Shown here: one piece after another, positions 11,045 to 23,806 of the stretch
How the letters are laid out: each line of letters starts with the position of its first letter
Numbering within the stretch: the stretch's first letter is position 1
Source: Chimonanthus salicifolius
Taxonomy: Eukaryota; Streptophyta; Magnoliopsida; Laurales; Calycanthaceae
Reading direction: 5' to 3'
Assembly (NCBI GenBank): GCA_013350335.1
Contig: CM023540.1
Coordinates: 59,372,962 to 59,436,961, forward strand
Length of the DNA stretch: 64,000 nt
Notes under the pieces: model-generated
Databases searched by the model: none
What the model was told of the DNA's origin: nothing
What the model saw: only the letters and a program-made list of their open reading frames with translations
Translations under genes and position numbers: made by a program

Positions 11045-11065
11045 AAATTTCAAAGAAAGTAATAT
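11045..11065 (+). other. Polypurine tract region of F
   Basis: The purine-rich AAAGAAAG stretch lies just upstream of the 3' LTR start TGTAATAGCCC at 11066. It is the expected plus-strand primer, weaker in purines than A's AAAAGAGGA. Confidence 0.6.
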
Positions 11066-11359
11066 TGTAATAGCCCAGATTTTCAATGCAATAAATATAT
11101 TGGCTATTATTTATTTTAATTGTTAAAAATTAAGATTCATAGATGGAATGGATGTTAGATGGATCAAAGTTGGGGCAATGGCCCAAGTATGGTCCAATGG
11201 ACCATGGGTAGGATTAATTTTATTTAATTGGGCCAATGAGGTCAATTGGGTCAAATGCCCAATTGGGACCCAATGGGTCAAGATGGATTGATGATTAGGG
11301 TAAATGGGTAAGGAATAGATTTAATCGGGTCTTGGACCCAATTATGATCAAAAGGCATG

Positions 11360-11690
11360 GGGTACACCTCATCAAGTGAGGTGGCAAGTGTATGAGGAAT
11401 TATCCAAGTGGCATGGCCAAGTGGGGCCCAACTCCACCTCATCAAGTGAGGTGGCATGTGGACCAAGGCACAAGTGGAGCCAGCCACCATGGTTGACTTG
11501 GTCAACCATGGGTGAGTTCATGGGTGAATTAAAGAGGATCAAGTGTCACCTAAGTTAATTTTGAATAAATCCAAGGGGCATAGATAAGTGGGACACAACT
11601 CCACCTTATCAAGTGAGGTGGCGTGTGGACCAAGGCACAAGTGGGGCCGGCCACCATGGTTGACTTGGTCAACCATGGGTGAGTCAAAGA
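11360..11690 (+). repeat. Zone-1 palindromes and a duplicated unit in F 3' LTR
   Basis: A unit of about 170 bp is duplicated (first near 11420-11510, second near 11588-11685). Each contains a CCACCTCATC...TGAGGTGG-type palindrome and CATGGTTGAC-N3-GTCAACCATG, which has perfect 10-base arms. The same pair occurs in A (twice per LTR) and, reversed, in S2 near 22233-22306. Confidence 0.82.
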
Positions 11691-11861
11691 TAAATTAAAG
11701 AAGATTAAATGTAGTGAGTTGAATTAAATTATTTAATTGTAATGACCTAAGTTAGATATAAATTCAAATGATTGAGTTGGGAAATGAGTTGCATTTAAAT
11801 GGAGTGAGTCAAATGGGGAGTGAGTCACATAAAAGATCAACAGATGAAGTGAGTCAAGAGG

Positions 11862-12250
11862 GTGGTTTCATCTCATGGAAACCACTCCACCAAAGCTGTT
11901 GGGGGTGGTGTGTGCCATGTGGAGGGCATGCACCCCCTTGGCTAGACAAAGAGCTTAGGCGGAGGGCATGCATTAGTCAAAGGAGAGGTGGTGATTCCAT
12001 CTCATGCAAACCACCAAACCACCAAAGGAAACCATCAAGCGAAAACCGTTGGAGATGGGGGTGGTGTGTGCCATGTGGAGGGCATGCACCCCCTTGGCTA
12101 GACAAAGAGCTTAGGTGGAGGGCATACATTGGTCAAAGGAGAGGTGGTGGTTCCATCTCATGGAAACCACCAAACCACCATAGGAAACCATCAAGCCAAA
12201 ACCGTTGGTTGGGAGTGGTATGTGCCATGTGGAGGGCATCCACTCCTTTG
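11862..12250 (+). repeat. Tandem triplication in zone 1 of F 3' LTR
   Basis: Three units of about 153-167 bp with GGTGGTT(T/C)CATCTCATG(G/C)AAACCA (arms pair), a GTGGTGTGTGCCATGTGGAGGGCATGC-like stretch and GGCTAGACAAAGAGCTTAGG. G holds the reverse-strand relatives near 16290-16610. The 183-codon frame across it (11768-12319) follows the repeat and is not a gene. Confidence 0.78.
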
Positions 12251-12547
12251 TTTGGTCAATGGACTCATGGGGAAGACTCCACATTGATGAGGGTGGAGTC
12301 TAACCCAAGCAAAACCTAGACAAGATGGAAAGAAGGCTTTTGATCTCATTCATCTCATCTCACTCTCTCCCTCTCTCTCTTGGCCGATCCCCCTCTCAAG
12401 ACAAGAAACACTTAAGAGTATTTTTCATCCCAAGCTTCTCTCCCTCTCAAGCTCACTCTTGGCCAAAGATCAAGGCGGATGAAAGAAGAAAGACTAAGGA
12501 AGGAAAAGAGTGGAGGAGCAAGTCGGAAGGGAGGAGTCGTGGAATCG

Positions 12548-12553
12548 GTAAGT
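12548..12553 (+). promoter_or_regulatory. Splice-donor-like GTAAGT in F 3' LTR
   Basis: The context AATCG|GTAAGTA is a near-consensus plant donor. It follows a CT-rich stretch (12355-12450) of the kind common near plant transcription starts and a purine-rich stretch. The first palindrome comes 230 bases later. Confidence 0.5.
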
Positions 12554-13464
12554 ACTTGATAAGATTTTATTAAGTAAGAAAAAAGGTTAAAAGAACATCC
12601 CTTTTTTGGATTAGAGAGTTGGCCAAAATATTATGGGCCATGGATTTAAAATCCATCCAAGAAATGAGATGGAAAAGATGGACAAAACCCTAATGGGCAA
12701 GATGGATTACTACGGACACTATGTATATATGGTTTATGTATGCATGCATGGCTTAGGCATGAAAAATGGTCAAGGATCATGGTTCGGCCCTTGCATGGCC
12801 GAACCTAATTTTGATGTATACATGGCTAGGGACCTCATGCATGTCCAAGATAAGGAATATGATCAAGGATCATGGTTTGGCCCTTGCATGGCCAAACCCT
12901 AGATTTTATGCATGGACCACTAAAGACAAAGGAAGGGTTGGATGAGGTTAGGCCATGATGTATGGCCGAACCCCATCAAGGGATATAATCATAGATATGT
13001 GATTTTTAAGGTTAAGTGATGACCATAGGGTTCAGCCATGTTGTATGGCCGAACCCCATGGAGGGGTGTTAATGATTTTAAAAGGTTTTAAATGGATGTA
13101 CGTTAGTGATTTTAAAGGATTTTAAAGGAGGGAAATAATGGAGGAATGTTAATGATTTTAAATGGTCTCAAATGTTGTAAATGGTGAAGAACCATGGACC
13201 ATGGGTTCGGCCATGTTGTATGGCCGAACCCCATGGAGGGATATTGATGGACTCCTTGCTATTTAATAATTGGTAGGATAGACTCTATTATAATTCCGCA
13301 ATTAAGTTTAATTCTGCAAGCTTAGCCTTAGCCCTTGTGAACCGTTCTCATGGACTTAGTCCACGCACACGTATGGTTGGCCAGTTAAGGGTCGGGCTTT
13401 GGAAGCTCGGACTTAGCTCGCGTCCTGACGTCCCACTCTCTCTCACTCTTTTATTTCAAAAAAA

Positions 13465-13469
<5 letters not shown>

Positions 13470-13497
<28 letters not shown>
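13470..13497. repeat. (TA)n microsatellite
   Basis: About 14 TA units following an A run inside U5 of F's 3' LTR. The 5' LTR has only the A run at the same place, so it expanded after insertion. Confidence 0.9.
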
Positions 13498-14442
13498 CTT
13501 CGACTTTCAGCCAGTGAAAAAGGGCGGAACGTTACACTCCAAGCTCCTAGACTTGGCTCCAATCACGTCCTTCGCTTCGTCCATTTCCAGTGTCATCATC
13601 TAAGGTGGAAGTAGGGTGTTAGACAACGCGCCCAGTAGGTACTCCGAGTAGGGTCAACACATGGATTAGTATAAACAAAAACACATAGATATAAATAATA
13701 TCGAAACCATGCAAGTAAATGCCATGCCATGGGTGTCATATGCCATGAGTCCCACCCATCATCCATGTTACAATCACATAATATCCCTCTTGATGGAAAA
13801 TCCTCATCAAGGTATCACAATCACATAGTATTCCTCTTGATGGAGAATGCACATCAAGGTATGCCCACGAATGCCTTACGGACGCCCCAAAGGAGAATGG
13901 ATCTCCGGTTACAATTCAATCATACATTCCTCTTGATGGATAATGCACATCAAGGTATCCCCACGAATGCCTTACGGATGCCTCGACGAAGCGTGGATCT
14001 CCGGTTACAATTCAATCATAAATCCCTCTTGATGGATAATGCACATCAAGGTACCCCCACGAATGCCTTACGGACGCCCCGACGAAGCATGGGTCTCCGG
14101 TTACATTTCATCCCTCCCATGCCATACATGAGAAGCAAGTGCAAACATGCTATGTAATAATACAAATCATAGCATTAAAATCACATCATTAAGACATATC
14201 ATTTGATACCAAAATAGTTCAAGTAAAACATTCACAATATTCATATTCCATGATTTTCAATAAGGTAGGAATCCTACCAACGTCTAAATACCAGTCCTTG
14301 TGTATCCGCCCAAAAATCGATCACCGATCGCGTCAAATCGATAGTACACCGCTTGTGAGATCCCGTTACCTTATTACATACAATAAATCAAACCAATGTA
14401 CATTTTGATTTCCAGCCATGCTTAAGTCCACAAAATACCTTA

Positions 14443-15572
14443 GTGGGGTTCGGCCATACAACATGGCCGAACCTCACTCCCTTGGTTTTGGGCCCCACCT
14501 TTTAGCCCTTTGATCATTTTAATCATGTGGGTCAAAGATCATGCCATCCTTTGATTCATTAATCCAAACACACATAAGTTAATCATTTACCATTAATAAA
14601 ACCCTAAGTCCACAAAGACATTCTCCATGGGGTTCGGCCATACACCATGGCCGAATCCATGGTCTTTCATTTTAACCATATTTACCTCTTAGCCATTATC
14701 CTTTCCATAGCTACTCACTTAGCTTATTTATACATGACTTAGGTCCATAAATCAATCATTAACATAACATAGATCCATGACTAAATCCCTCCATTTCATA
14801 GCTTGATGATTCATCTCTTAATCATTCATGGATCTACCAAATGATCCATCAATGGTCCATAAATGGTTCATGGGGTTCTGCCATACGACATGGCCAAGCC
14901 CATGATGTCATTTTTCATCCTCTTTTTTAAATCATTTACAACATCAGATCCATAACCAAAGTCCCTCCATGGTTGGGTGGGGGGTGGGGGGGGGGGTAGG
15001 GTATTTAATCATACACTTTGGTTCATCATTTTAGATCATCATTTACCACATTTAAAACCTATTAAAATTACCAACATTCCCCCATCATTTTCATGGTCCA
15101 AATACATCTAAGTCCATCAATATCTCTCCATGGGGTTCGGCCATACAACATGGCCGAACCCATGGTCCATGGTTCTTCACCATTTACAACATTTGAGACC
15201 ATTTAAAATCAATAACATTCCTCCATTATTTCCCTCCTTTAAAACCCTTTAAATCACTAACATACATCCATTTAAAACCTTTTAAAATCATTAACACCCT
15301 TCCATGGGGTTCGGCCATGCAACATGGCCGAACCCTATGGTTCATTATTTTCTCTTATCCATCAAATACCAATGGTTAGATCACTTGATGGGGTTCGGCC
15401 ATACACCATGGCCGAACCTCACCAATCCTTTTTTAGTCCTCATGATCCATATACATAGAAATCTAGGGTTTGGCCCTTGCGATCTTTGATCATATACCTT
15501 ATCTTAGACATGCATGTGGTCCTTTCCATATATACATAATAATTAGGGTTCAGCCATGCAAGGGCTGAACCA
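14443..15572. repeat. TTCGGCC palindrome array in G
   Basis: Copies at about 14443-14475, 14627-14655, 14873-14902, 15130-15162, 15305-15338, 15388-15420 and 15545-15572. The spacers correspond one by one to those of F's array in reverse, so this array existed before the two copies separated. Confidence 0.87.
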
Positions 15573-15792
15573 TGATCCTTGACCATTCTTCATGTTTAAG
15601 CCATATATACATAGTGTCCTTAATCATATCCATTAATCATATGGGTAACCCTAATCACCCTTCCTTTGTTCAATCCATCCCATTCCTTGGATGGATTTTA
15701 AATCCATGGCCCATAATATTTTGGCCAACTCTCTAATCCAAAATGGGATGTTCTTTTGACCTTTTTTCTTACTTAATAAAATCTTATCAAAT

Positions 15793-15798
15793 ACTTAC
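15793..15798 (-). promoter_or_regulatory. Splice-donor-like GTAAGT in G
   Basis: The minus strand reads AATCGGTAAGTATTTG, the same context as F at 12548. Confidence 0.48.
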
Positions 15799-16632
15799 CG
15801 ATTCCGTTACTCCTCCGGTTTCTTTGGTTCCGACTTGCTCCTCCATTCTTCTCCTTCCTTACCCTCTTCTTCCTTCCTTCTTGATCTTCGGCCAAAGTGT
15901 GAGCTTGAGAGGAAGAGGGTCTAAGATGAAACCCCCAAGAGATGGTTCGGCCAAGAAGTGTAGGTTTGAGAGAGGGAGAGGAGGAGAGTGAGATGAAACT
16001 CCAAGTCTTTTCTTGTCTTGTTCAATGAGAGTGGTGAGCCAAACTTGAGAGAGGGAGAGTGAGATGAGATCAAAATTACTCTAAGTGTTTCTTGTCTTGA
16101 GAGGGGGACCGGCCTTGAGTGAGAGAGAGAGAGAGTGAGATGAGATGGAAAGCTTCCTTTCCATCTTGTCTATGGTTTGCTTGGGTTAGACTCCACCATC
16201 ATCAATGTGGAGTCTTCCCCATGAGTCCATTGACCAAACAAAGGAGTGCATGCCATCCACATGGCACATGCCAATCCATCCAATGGTTTTGGCTTGCGGT
16301 TTCATCTTGGTGGTTTGGTGGTTTGCATGAGATGGAACCACCACCTCTCCTTTGACCAATGCATGAGCTTGCATGCCTCCACATGGCACACACCACCCTT
16401 CCCACCGTTTTGGGCTTGATGGTTTCATCTTGGTGGTTTGGTGGTTTGCATGAGATGGAACCACCACCTCTCCTTTGCCCAATCATGGTCCTTGCATGTC
16501 CTCCACTTAAGTTCTTTGTCTAGCCAAGGGGGTGCATGCCCTCCACATGGCACACACCACCTTCATCCTAATGGTTTTGGTGGAATGGTTTCCATGAGAT
16601 GGAACCACCCTCTTGACTCACTCCATCTCTTG

Positions 16633-16820
16633 TGTAACACCCCGGAATTTCAAGTTATCAATATATATGAATTTTGCCCTTTAATTTGTGAATTATTGGA
16701 TATGGACTTTAGATGGGTAAGTTGTTGGGTCAATTTTCCAATTAAGACCCAACGGATGCTGGTTATGGTTTCAATTGAAATAAATGGGCACGATGTATTT
16801 AATTGGGTCAAGATTGTTAA
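16633..16820 (+). repeat. LTR H, first 188 bp
   Basis: Starts TGTAACACCCCGGAATTTC directly after TCTTG (16628-16632, the expected target duplication) in LTR G. It is cut at 16820 by element E. The sequence resembles the LTR starts of E (23746) and the 60035-61964 remnant. The rest of H must lie beyond the right edge. Confidence 0.78.
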
Positions 16821-18974
16821 TGTAACGCCCCGCCCTTTTTCAGTCGCTTTCTGAAAATCAGAGTCTATTCTTTGTTTTAAAATAAAACAAAGAATGATAG
16901 AGAGCGGGACGTCACAACACGAGCTAAGTCCGAACTTCTAAAGTCCGACCCTTAACTGGCCAACCCTATGTGTGCATGGACTAACTCCATGAGTATGGTT
17001 CACACATAATAACGTATACATGTGGATTAAATCATAAACTGTGGATTATAATAGAACCTAAATCTAGTCCATTTTAGATAGTAAAGTACGTCGTCACTTA
17101 ACCAAATTACCTTAACTTAAATATCCAAAATAAACCATTCAAACCATAGCAAAATTATCTAAATTATTACATGCCCGAAATCTAGCTACTCAAATTACAA
17201 GTCCATGAGTAACTTAAATAAAATATAATAAAAGACATCCAAGCTCCTATGCTTGGCTCCGATCTCGCTCATCGTTCCCTTCATTCCATGTATCATTCAC
17301 TAGGGTAGAAGTAGGGCGTTAGAACAACGCGCCCAGTAGGTATTCCGAGTAAGGCTAACACATGGTTAGTACAAATCATATATAATATCATATTGTCAAA
17401 ACCATATAAAATCAATGCCATGTGATGATGTCAAATGCAATGAGTCCCACCCATCACAATCACATGTATCCTCTTGATGGGATTCTCATCACCAAGGTAT
17501 CCCCACAGTGGTCTTACGGACTGCCCCTTCGGAGTGTGGCCTCCGATTACAAACTTCCCTCCCATGCCATGCATGAGATGTACATGTCCACATGCTATGT
17601 AATAAAATAACCATAGCATTAAAAACTTCATATTTGAAACATATAATTTTTACAACATAAACCATCAAAATAATAAGTTAAACCATATTAATAACCATGG
17701 TTTCAAAGAGGTAGAATCCTACCAATGACCACTAAAGTGTCCTTGCGCTTTCATCCGGTAATCGCTCACGATCGTACACCGTTTATGAGGTCCCGTCACC
17801 TTGTTACATATCAACAAGTCAATCCCATATTCCATTTGATTTAACATTAGGTCTAAGTCCATAAACACAACCTTGTGGGGTTTGGCCATACAACATGGCC
17901 GAACCTTACCCACTTGAATTTGTCCCTCTTTTGATTTAATCACTTACATCCAAGTAAATCATTTCACAAACCCTAAGTCCATAAAATTCCTTAGTGGGGT
18001 TCGGCCACACAACATGGTCGAACCTCACCATCTTAGTTTTGGTCCCTCCTTTAATTCCTTTGATTCACTAATCTCATCACTTATACAACAATTATTTATC
18101 ATTGATAATAACCTAAATCCATAAAATTATTCCCCATGGGGTTTGGCCATACACCATGGCCGAACCCATGGTCCATTATTTTCACTTATTTACATTCTTG
18201 CCATTATCCTATCATGGCTAACTACTTAGCTTAATCCTCCATTCATTCAAACATGCATAACACTACAAATAACCCTTTAAAATGATCCATCAAATAGTTC
18301 ATGTATGGCCGAACCCATGTCCATCATTTTCACCTATTTACATTTTTTGCCATTTCCTCCATCACCTTATGTTTAGGTTCCAAAACGTAGGTCCATTCAT
18401 TTATTTAGTCATGCATAACATAAAAACCCTAATAGATCTCTCCATTCTTTAATTTGATCCTTCATTCATTCAGACATATTAGATCTATAAATGACCCATA
18501 AATTGGTTCATGGGGTTCGGCCATACTCCATGGCCGAACCCATGATGTCTTCTTTTTCCCATTTTCTCCTTAACATGGTTTACACTCTTAGGTCCATATT
18601 CAAAGTCCCTCCATGGGGATTTAACCATAAATTTAGGTTCATCTTTTTGAAGCATCATTTACATCTTCAAAATCAATTAAATTTAACAACACTATCCATT
18701 ACATATAACCAATGTTCTTCCATGGGGTTTGGCCATACATCATGGCCGAACCCTATGGTTCATCATCTTCTCTTAAACCACATAAACCCATATAAATTCC
18801 TTAGTACTTTTCCATGGGGTTCGGCAGAAAACATGGCCGACCCTATGGTTCATCATTGGGTCTTTTATCCATAATAAAATTAGGGTTCGGCCATTGTCCT
18901 TGACCACTTTTTTTTTCTTATTTTTGCAATTTATCGAGCACTTATCAATTCCGCTTCTCCTCCGGTTTCTTTCA
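16821..18974 (-). repeat. E 3' LTR, U5-side part
   Basis: Begins TGTAACGCCCCGCCC (reverse of an LTR end) after GTTAA (16816-16820), E's probable left target copy. It contains the conserved U5 block, a hairpin unit near 17465-17550, and palindromes at about 17877-17907, 17996-18028, 18137-18168, 18511-18543, 18722-18755 and 18816-18845. At the position of the splice-donor motif the minus strand reads GATAAGT (about 18940), so the GT is lost. Solo LTR S2 splits the LTR at 18974. Confidence 0.86.
18970..18974. other. Target-site duplication of S2, left copy (TTTCA)
   Basis: TTTCA precedes the TG terminus of S2 and is repeated at 22695-22699. Confidence 0.9.
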
Positions 18975-20835
18975 TGTAACGCCCGCCCCTTTTCACCGAA
19001 AATCAAAGTCTAATTATTTTTTTTAAAAAGGAAAAGTGACAAAGGGCGCGAACGTCACGACGCGAGTTAAGTCCGAGCTTCTAAAACCCGGCCCTTAACT
19101 GGCCAACCCTACGTGTGCGTGGAATGAAGTCCACGGAGAATGGTTCACACGTAGAAGTAAGCATCGGAGAACATTTTAACCAATTGCGGAAAATTATAAA
19201 AGAGCCTAACCTACAAATTCTTAGATAGCAGGGAAGTTACATTCATTCAATCACCAAACATCCTTAAAACCGTAATGTCCAAAATATAGTAAGTAATCTC
19301 AATTATTACATTTCCGACAAATTAAACTACATCAAATACACATTTCTCAAATTAACTTAAATAAAATAATTAGTCTGCCTTCCAAAGCTCTTAAGCTTGG
19401 CTCCCATCTCGTCCTTCTGCTCCGGCATTTTCTGCGTCATCAGCTAGGGTAGAAGTAGGGCATTAGACCACGCGCCCAGTAGGACTCCGAGTAGGGCTCA
19501 CACATGGATTAGTGATAACAAAGCAGATAGATAATACATAACGAAAAACCATAGAATGAATGTCATGCCATGGGTGTCTGTGTTATGAATCCCACCCATC
19601 ATCCTTACTATCCCGATGCCATATCCCCCTTGACGGTAAGGCCTCGTCAAGGACTAACCACAAATACAATATTCCCCTTGATGGAAGAATCATCATCAAG
19701 GTAAAACAATAAATACAACATCCCCCTTGACGGTAAGGCCTCGTCAAGGTACAATAATACATATGTGAAATGTCCTCATGCTTGTTTATCGGTCGCCCCG
19801 ACGGAGCATGGACTCCGGTTTCATTTCATCCTTCCCCTGTCATATGCCTCCCATGCCATGCATGAGATGTAGATGCCATTTGCCATGTAATATATGAAAT
19901 TCAATAGTAATAAAACCCATCTTAAAACAATTACAAGATTACCAACTAAATCCAAGGGAAAACATCCCACAATATTTAATCCAAAACCCATCATAAGCAT
20001 TCACATAATTTCCAAAATAATTTAGAGTAAAACATCACATGATACATAATCCATAACATATCTTAAAGACAACCACATGATTTCCAAACTAGATTAAAGA
20101 AAACATCACCCAAATCCATTGCTTACAAAAAGGTAAGAATCCTACCGAATACCGACCCGCGTCCCTTTACGTTTTCCGTTCGATAAACCCAGTCGCCGAT
20201 CGCGCACTGCCTGCGATGTCCAGTACCGTATTACACATTCATCATTAGTCCATGTTTTAACCATTTCTAAGCCCATATGAAAAAACTGGTCACTATTTAG
20301 GTTTTGTGGGTCCCATATCATCTATTAAACCTTTTACTCCCATAAGTCTTAAAATTCAGCCACCCTAGGCTTTATCAATCACTTATAAGGTTATTACATT
20401 AGCTCCCCTAAGTCCATGATCAATTTCCATGGAATTCTTGAATTTGGCCACTAATTATGGTTTTGCCACTACCCCTTTTTTCATGCTTAATCACTCATTT
20501 ATCCATGCATGATTAAGTCCATAATTGATCATAAACTTAGATCCCCAACTTAGGTCCATTAATTACCCATTGACCCATGTCACAAAGCCATTAAAATTAA
20601 CCATTTTATTAACCTACCCCTCATTCATTTAAACCCATACAAAATCCCACACTTAACCCTTTAGATGGGTAATGAATCATGGTTTCAAAATACCTCATTC
20701 ATCAACTCTTCCCATGGGATTTAGCTCATACATTTAAACTACAATGAATCCATTACCCATTCATACTCTTTGGAGACCATGAACATCACTCATCCTCCAA
20801 TTTAACCCACCAAAATGGATCACAATTGGGCCATG

Positions 20836-21343
20836 GGTTCGGCCATACACCATGGCCGAACCCATGGTGTCCTTTCCCCATTTTTCTTGGGTCCATTGTT
20901 ACACATTTGGGTTTATCACAAATCCCTCCATGAAGGGTTTAATTCATACACTTAAAACCATCATCCTTAGCTACATTAGAGTCCATTACAAATATCAATG
21001 CTAAAACCATTTTCGGGTCCATCAACACCACCAACATTCCCATTTACTTTCCATTATTCACAACCCTTCATTCCACCATTTGATCACTATAGGGTTCGGT
21101 CATACACCATGGCCGAACCCATGGCTCAAGGTTCACTTCCTCCATGCATTTCAATGCCATAAACCCCTTTTGCATTTTCATCATAAAACCATTTTACAAC
21201 TTACTCCCATTCATTCATCTACAACCCTAATTTTCATTAGATAAAACCCTCATTGTCTTCCATCTTTTTGAAACCCTAATTATTTAAATCCAATACCAAA
21301 TCACCCACCATGGGGTTCGGCCATACCACATGGCCGAACCCTA
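20836..21343. repeat. TTCGGCC palindrome array in S2
   Basis: Three copies, at about 20836-20866, 21092-21123 and 21312-21343. This is the smallest array among the complete LTRs. Confidence 0.85.
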
Positions 21344-21592
21344 TGGCCCATAATTTTCTTCCAATCATCCAATTCTATGCTTAATTTCATAAATTACCCA
21401 ATGCACATAATCCAAGTATTTATTTCTTTTCCCTAACCCTAATTTTTCCACTTAGGGTTTTTGCCCACTTTTCCATTCATTCCATTTGATGGATTTAAAA
21501 TCCATAGCACAAATTTATTTGACTACCATTAAATTCACAAAATAAAACCCAAATCTTAAACCCTAAAATCCAAAATTTCTTGTTTAAGAAAT

Positions 21593-21598
21593 ACTCAC
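21593..21598 (-). promoter_or_regulatory. Splice-donor-like GTGAGT in S2
   Basis: The minus strand reads GTCGGATAGTGAGTATTT. A has GTCGGATAGTAAGTAT at the same place, so the donor context is conserved and GTGAGT is also a legal plant donor. Confidence 0.45.
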
Positions 21599-22694
21599 TA
21601 TCCGACGTCTCCTCCGATTTCCGCCGCTCCCGTCGGTCTCCGTAGCCTCCTCTCTCCTTCCTTTTAATCTTTGGTAGGTTAAGATTTTTGATCAAGGGTG
21701 GCAATCCCCAACCCTAGAATCAGCCAAGGTAAGTTTTGTGTGAGAGAGGGAGAGGGGAAAATTATGAGAGGGAAGATGATAACCCTTTACCTTAGAGTGA
21801 TTTCTCTCAAAATTCCACTTCTTTCTTCTCTCCTTCTCTTCTCTTTTTCCTTAATTCTCTTTCTCTCCTTCACTTGGATGTAGGGGACGACCATGGGAGA
21901 ATGAAAATGGAGAGAGTAGAATGAAAAGAGAATAAGAAATGGTAAAGAAAAAATGGACTTAACTTAACTTGTTTTACCATTTATTACTCCACCAACCCTA
22001 AGATATTTTCTTAGATATTTTTAAATATCTCTTATTTGCTTTATGGTGGTGGTTATCTAAACCACCACCATGCCCAACGTGTTTAACAATTTGAGGTGGG
22101 GTAGCTTGGTCTCCATTTGACCAATCTAACCCCATTTAGCCACCAACTTATTAATTTAAGTATTTAATGAAGTTGGTAATTAACTTAGGTTAATTCATTT
22201 TTATTTAACCTAATTCCCATTATTCCACCCATGGTTGACCAAGTCAACCATGGTGGCCGGCCCCACCAATCATTCGCCCACACGCCACCTCACTTGATGA
22301 GGTGGAGGTGGGTCCCACTTGGCCACACCACCTTGGTTTAATTTTTAACTTAACTTAGGTGATTTAATTTCATTGAATACCCTCTAAATGGATCACCATT
22401 GGGCCCATGGCCCAATTACATTTCCATCTAGCCCATTTACCTTAGAGCTCAACTACTTTGACCCATCGGGTCCCAAATGTGTATGTGACCCAATTTGACC
22501 ATTCTTGACCCATTTAACCCTCATTGCCCCTTTAAATGAATTTAAATCAACTCCATAGTCCATTGGGCCATACTTGGACCTTTGTCCAAATTTTTGGCCC
22601 ATTTACTCTTTACTTCACCAATTTTCCAATTTCCATCACTAAAATAACTTATATCCACATTTTTTTATTAATTTAAAAATTCCGGGCCCTTACA

Positions 22695-22699
22695 TTTCA
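22695..22699. other. Target-site duplication of S2, right copy (TTTCA)
   Basis: TTTCA directly follows the terminal TTACA of S2. Confidence 0.9.
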
Positions 22700-23746
22700 C
22701 TCCTTCTTGCTCCTTTCCTTCCTTAGCCTCTCCTTCCTTCCTTCTTGATCTTTGGCCGAGAGTGAGACTTTAGAGAGAGGGAGAGTTCGGCCTTGAGTGA
22801 TAGCTTGAGATCAAACACTTTTCCAAGTCTTTTGTCTTGAGGAGTGGTCGGCCAAGAGAGGGCTTGAGGGAGAGAAACAACCAAGAGGGAGAGGGAGAGA
22901 GTGAATGGAACCCAAGCTTGTTTTGTTCCAATGCGGTGATCGGCCAAAGGTGATGCCTTTGGTAAAGCCCTTTGTGTAACTCCCATTTCGATTAACTTCC
23001 CTCCTTAGTGCTCCACTTGGGGGTTTCATCCATGAGATGAAACTCCCAAGGCTCCAACGGTGTAGCCTTGGTTGGCTTGTGTAACAACACAAAACCGCCA
23101 TCTTCTCATTCATTATCCATTTGGGAGTTTCATCCATGAGATGAAACTCCAAGGCTCCAACGGTGTGCCTTTGTTTGAAATGTGTAACCACCCACCTCCC
23201 ATTGATTCTCCATTTGGGGGTTTCATCTATGAGATGAAACTTACACCCCCCCCCCCCTTCCTTCCCTCCAAAGTGTATCCTTTTGTTTGAATTTGAAATA
23301 AACAACACTCCCCACCTCTCCATTGATGACTCAAGTAGGGGTTTCATCCATGAGATGAAACTCTCATTCCAACTCACCCAACTCATATAATTTTATTCAA
23401 ATCAACTCAACTCACTTAATTCATCACTTTAAAGTAAACTCACTACTTGATTGCCTTCCCATTTTAATTCAGCCCGAATTAAGTTAGGCTTGAACTCACT
23501 TGGTGGTCAACCAAGTCAACCACGACCCATTGGGTCCCAATTGGGTATTTTGAGCCAAATAACAACCTTGACCCAATTAAATGCACCTTACCCATTTACT
23601 TTACATTGAACCTTATACCATAACCGTTGGGTCTTAATTGGGCCATTGACCCAACACCTTACCCATCTAAGGTTCATATCCGTTAATTCACAATTTAAAT
23701 GGCAAATTCCGTAAATATTGATAACTTGGAAATCCGGGGTGTTACA
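22700..23746 (-). repeat. E 3' LTR, start-side part
   Basis: Continuation of the E LTR after S2, ending GGGGTGTTACA at 23746. It contains four copies of a palindrome with arms GTTTCATC and GATGAAAC (near 23023, 23130, 23220 and 23340), each within a degenerate unit of about 110 bp. A short C run lies at 23247-23256. The 191-codon minus-strand frame here (22811-23386) comes from these repeats. Confidence 0.83.
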
Positions 23747-23806
23747 ATACAACCTTCTTTTTAAAATTTTCGTTCTGAAAATCGAGCGAAGTAAGGTTTC
23801 AAACAT

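Larger units (their letters stand above)
5456..13536 (+). mobile_element. Element F: defective Tekay-like retrotransposon
   Basis: The 5' LTR (5456-8700, its start displaced left by the LTR-1 insertion), the internal region (8701-11065) and the 3' LTR (11066-13536) are all recognisable. The internal region is only 2.4 kb against about 5 kb in A. It has lost most of gag, RT, RNase H and integrase, and carries a non-coding segment instead. The pentamer CTCCA at 13537-13541 is the expected right target duplication; the left copy is outside the window. F sits in the reverse-oriented LTR G. It could only have moved using proteins from another copy. Confidence 0.88.
11066..13536 (+). repeat. F 3' LTR, internally deleted
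   Basis: Starts TGTAATAGCC and ends GGAACGTTACA. At about 13253 it jumps from a position equal to about 6163 of the 5' LTR to one equal to about 8440, losing roughly 2.3 kb that includes several palindromes and the entire hairpin cluster. It keeps the first zone that the 5' LTR lacks within the window. Together the two copies imply a parental LTR of about 4.8 kb. Confidence 0.88.
13542..16632 (-). repeat. LTR G fragment (host of F and H)
   Basis: A reverse-oriented LTR closely related to F's. Its end (U5) side is cut by F, and its start side is cut at 16632 by LTR H. On the plus strand it shows the conserved TCTAACGCCC block (reverse) near 13617-13640, hairpin units with CCTTGATG/CATCAAG arms (13770-14110), palindromes (14443-15572), a donor-like site (15798) and zone-1 repeats (16290-16610). 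No internal region is seen. The 142-codon frame at 13729-14157 is a by-product of the hairpin repeats. Confidence 0.85.
18975..22694 (-). mobile_element. Solo LTR S2
   Basis: A complete 3,720-bp reverse-oriented LTR, TGTAACGCCC...CCCTTACA, flanked by TTTCA. It inserted in the 3' LTR of E about 50 bases from the donor position. It has the family's U5 block, three hairpin units (19620-19810), only three palindromes (20836-20866, 21092-21123, 21312-21343), a GTGAGTA donor-like site (21598) and zone-1 palindromes (about 22230-22310). No internal coding sequence is present. Confidence 0.92.

Noticed and set aside
11768..12319. 183-codon ORF in F 3' LTR
   Set aside because: It follows a tandem triplication with a period compatible with an open frame; no known domain, no conservation of frame in G.
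13729..14157. 142-codon ORF with internal repeats in G
   Set aside because: The repeats are the non-coding hairpin units seen in all LTRs; the frame is not kept in other copies.
22811..23386. 191-codon minus-strand ORF in E 3' LTR
   Set aside because: Made from GTTTCATC/GATGAAAC repeat units of the LTR; no start context or domain.
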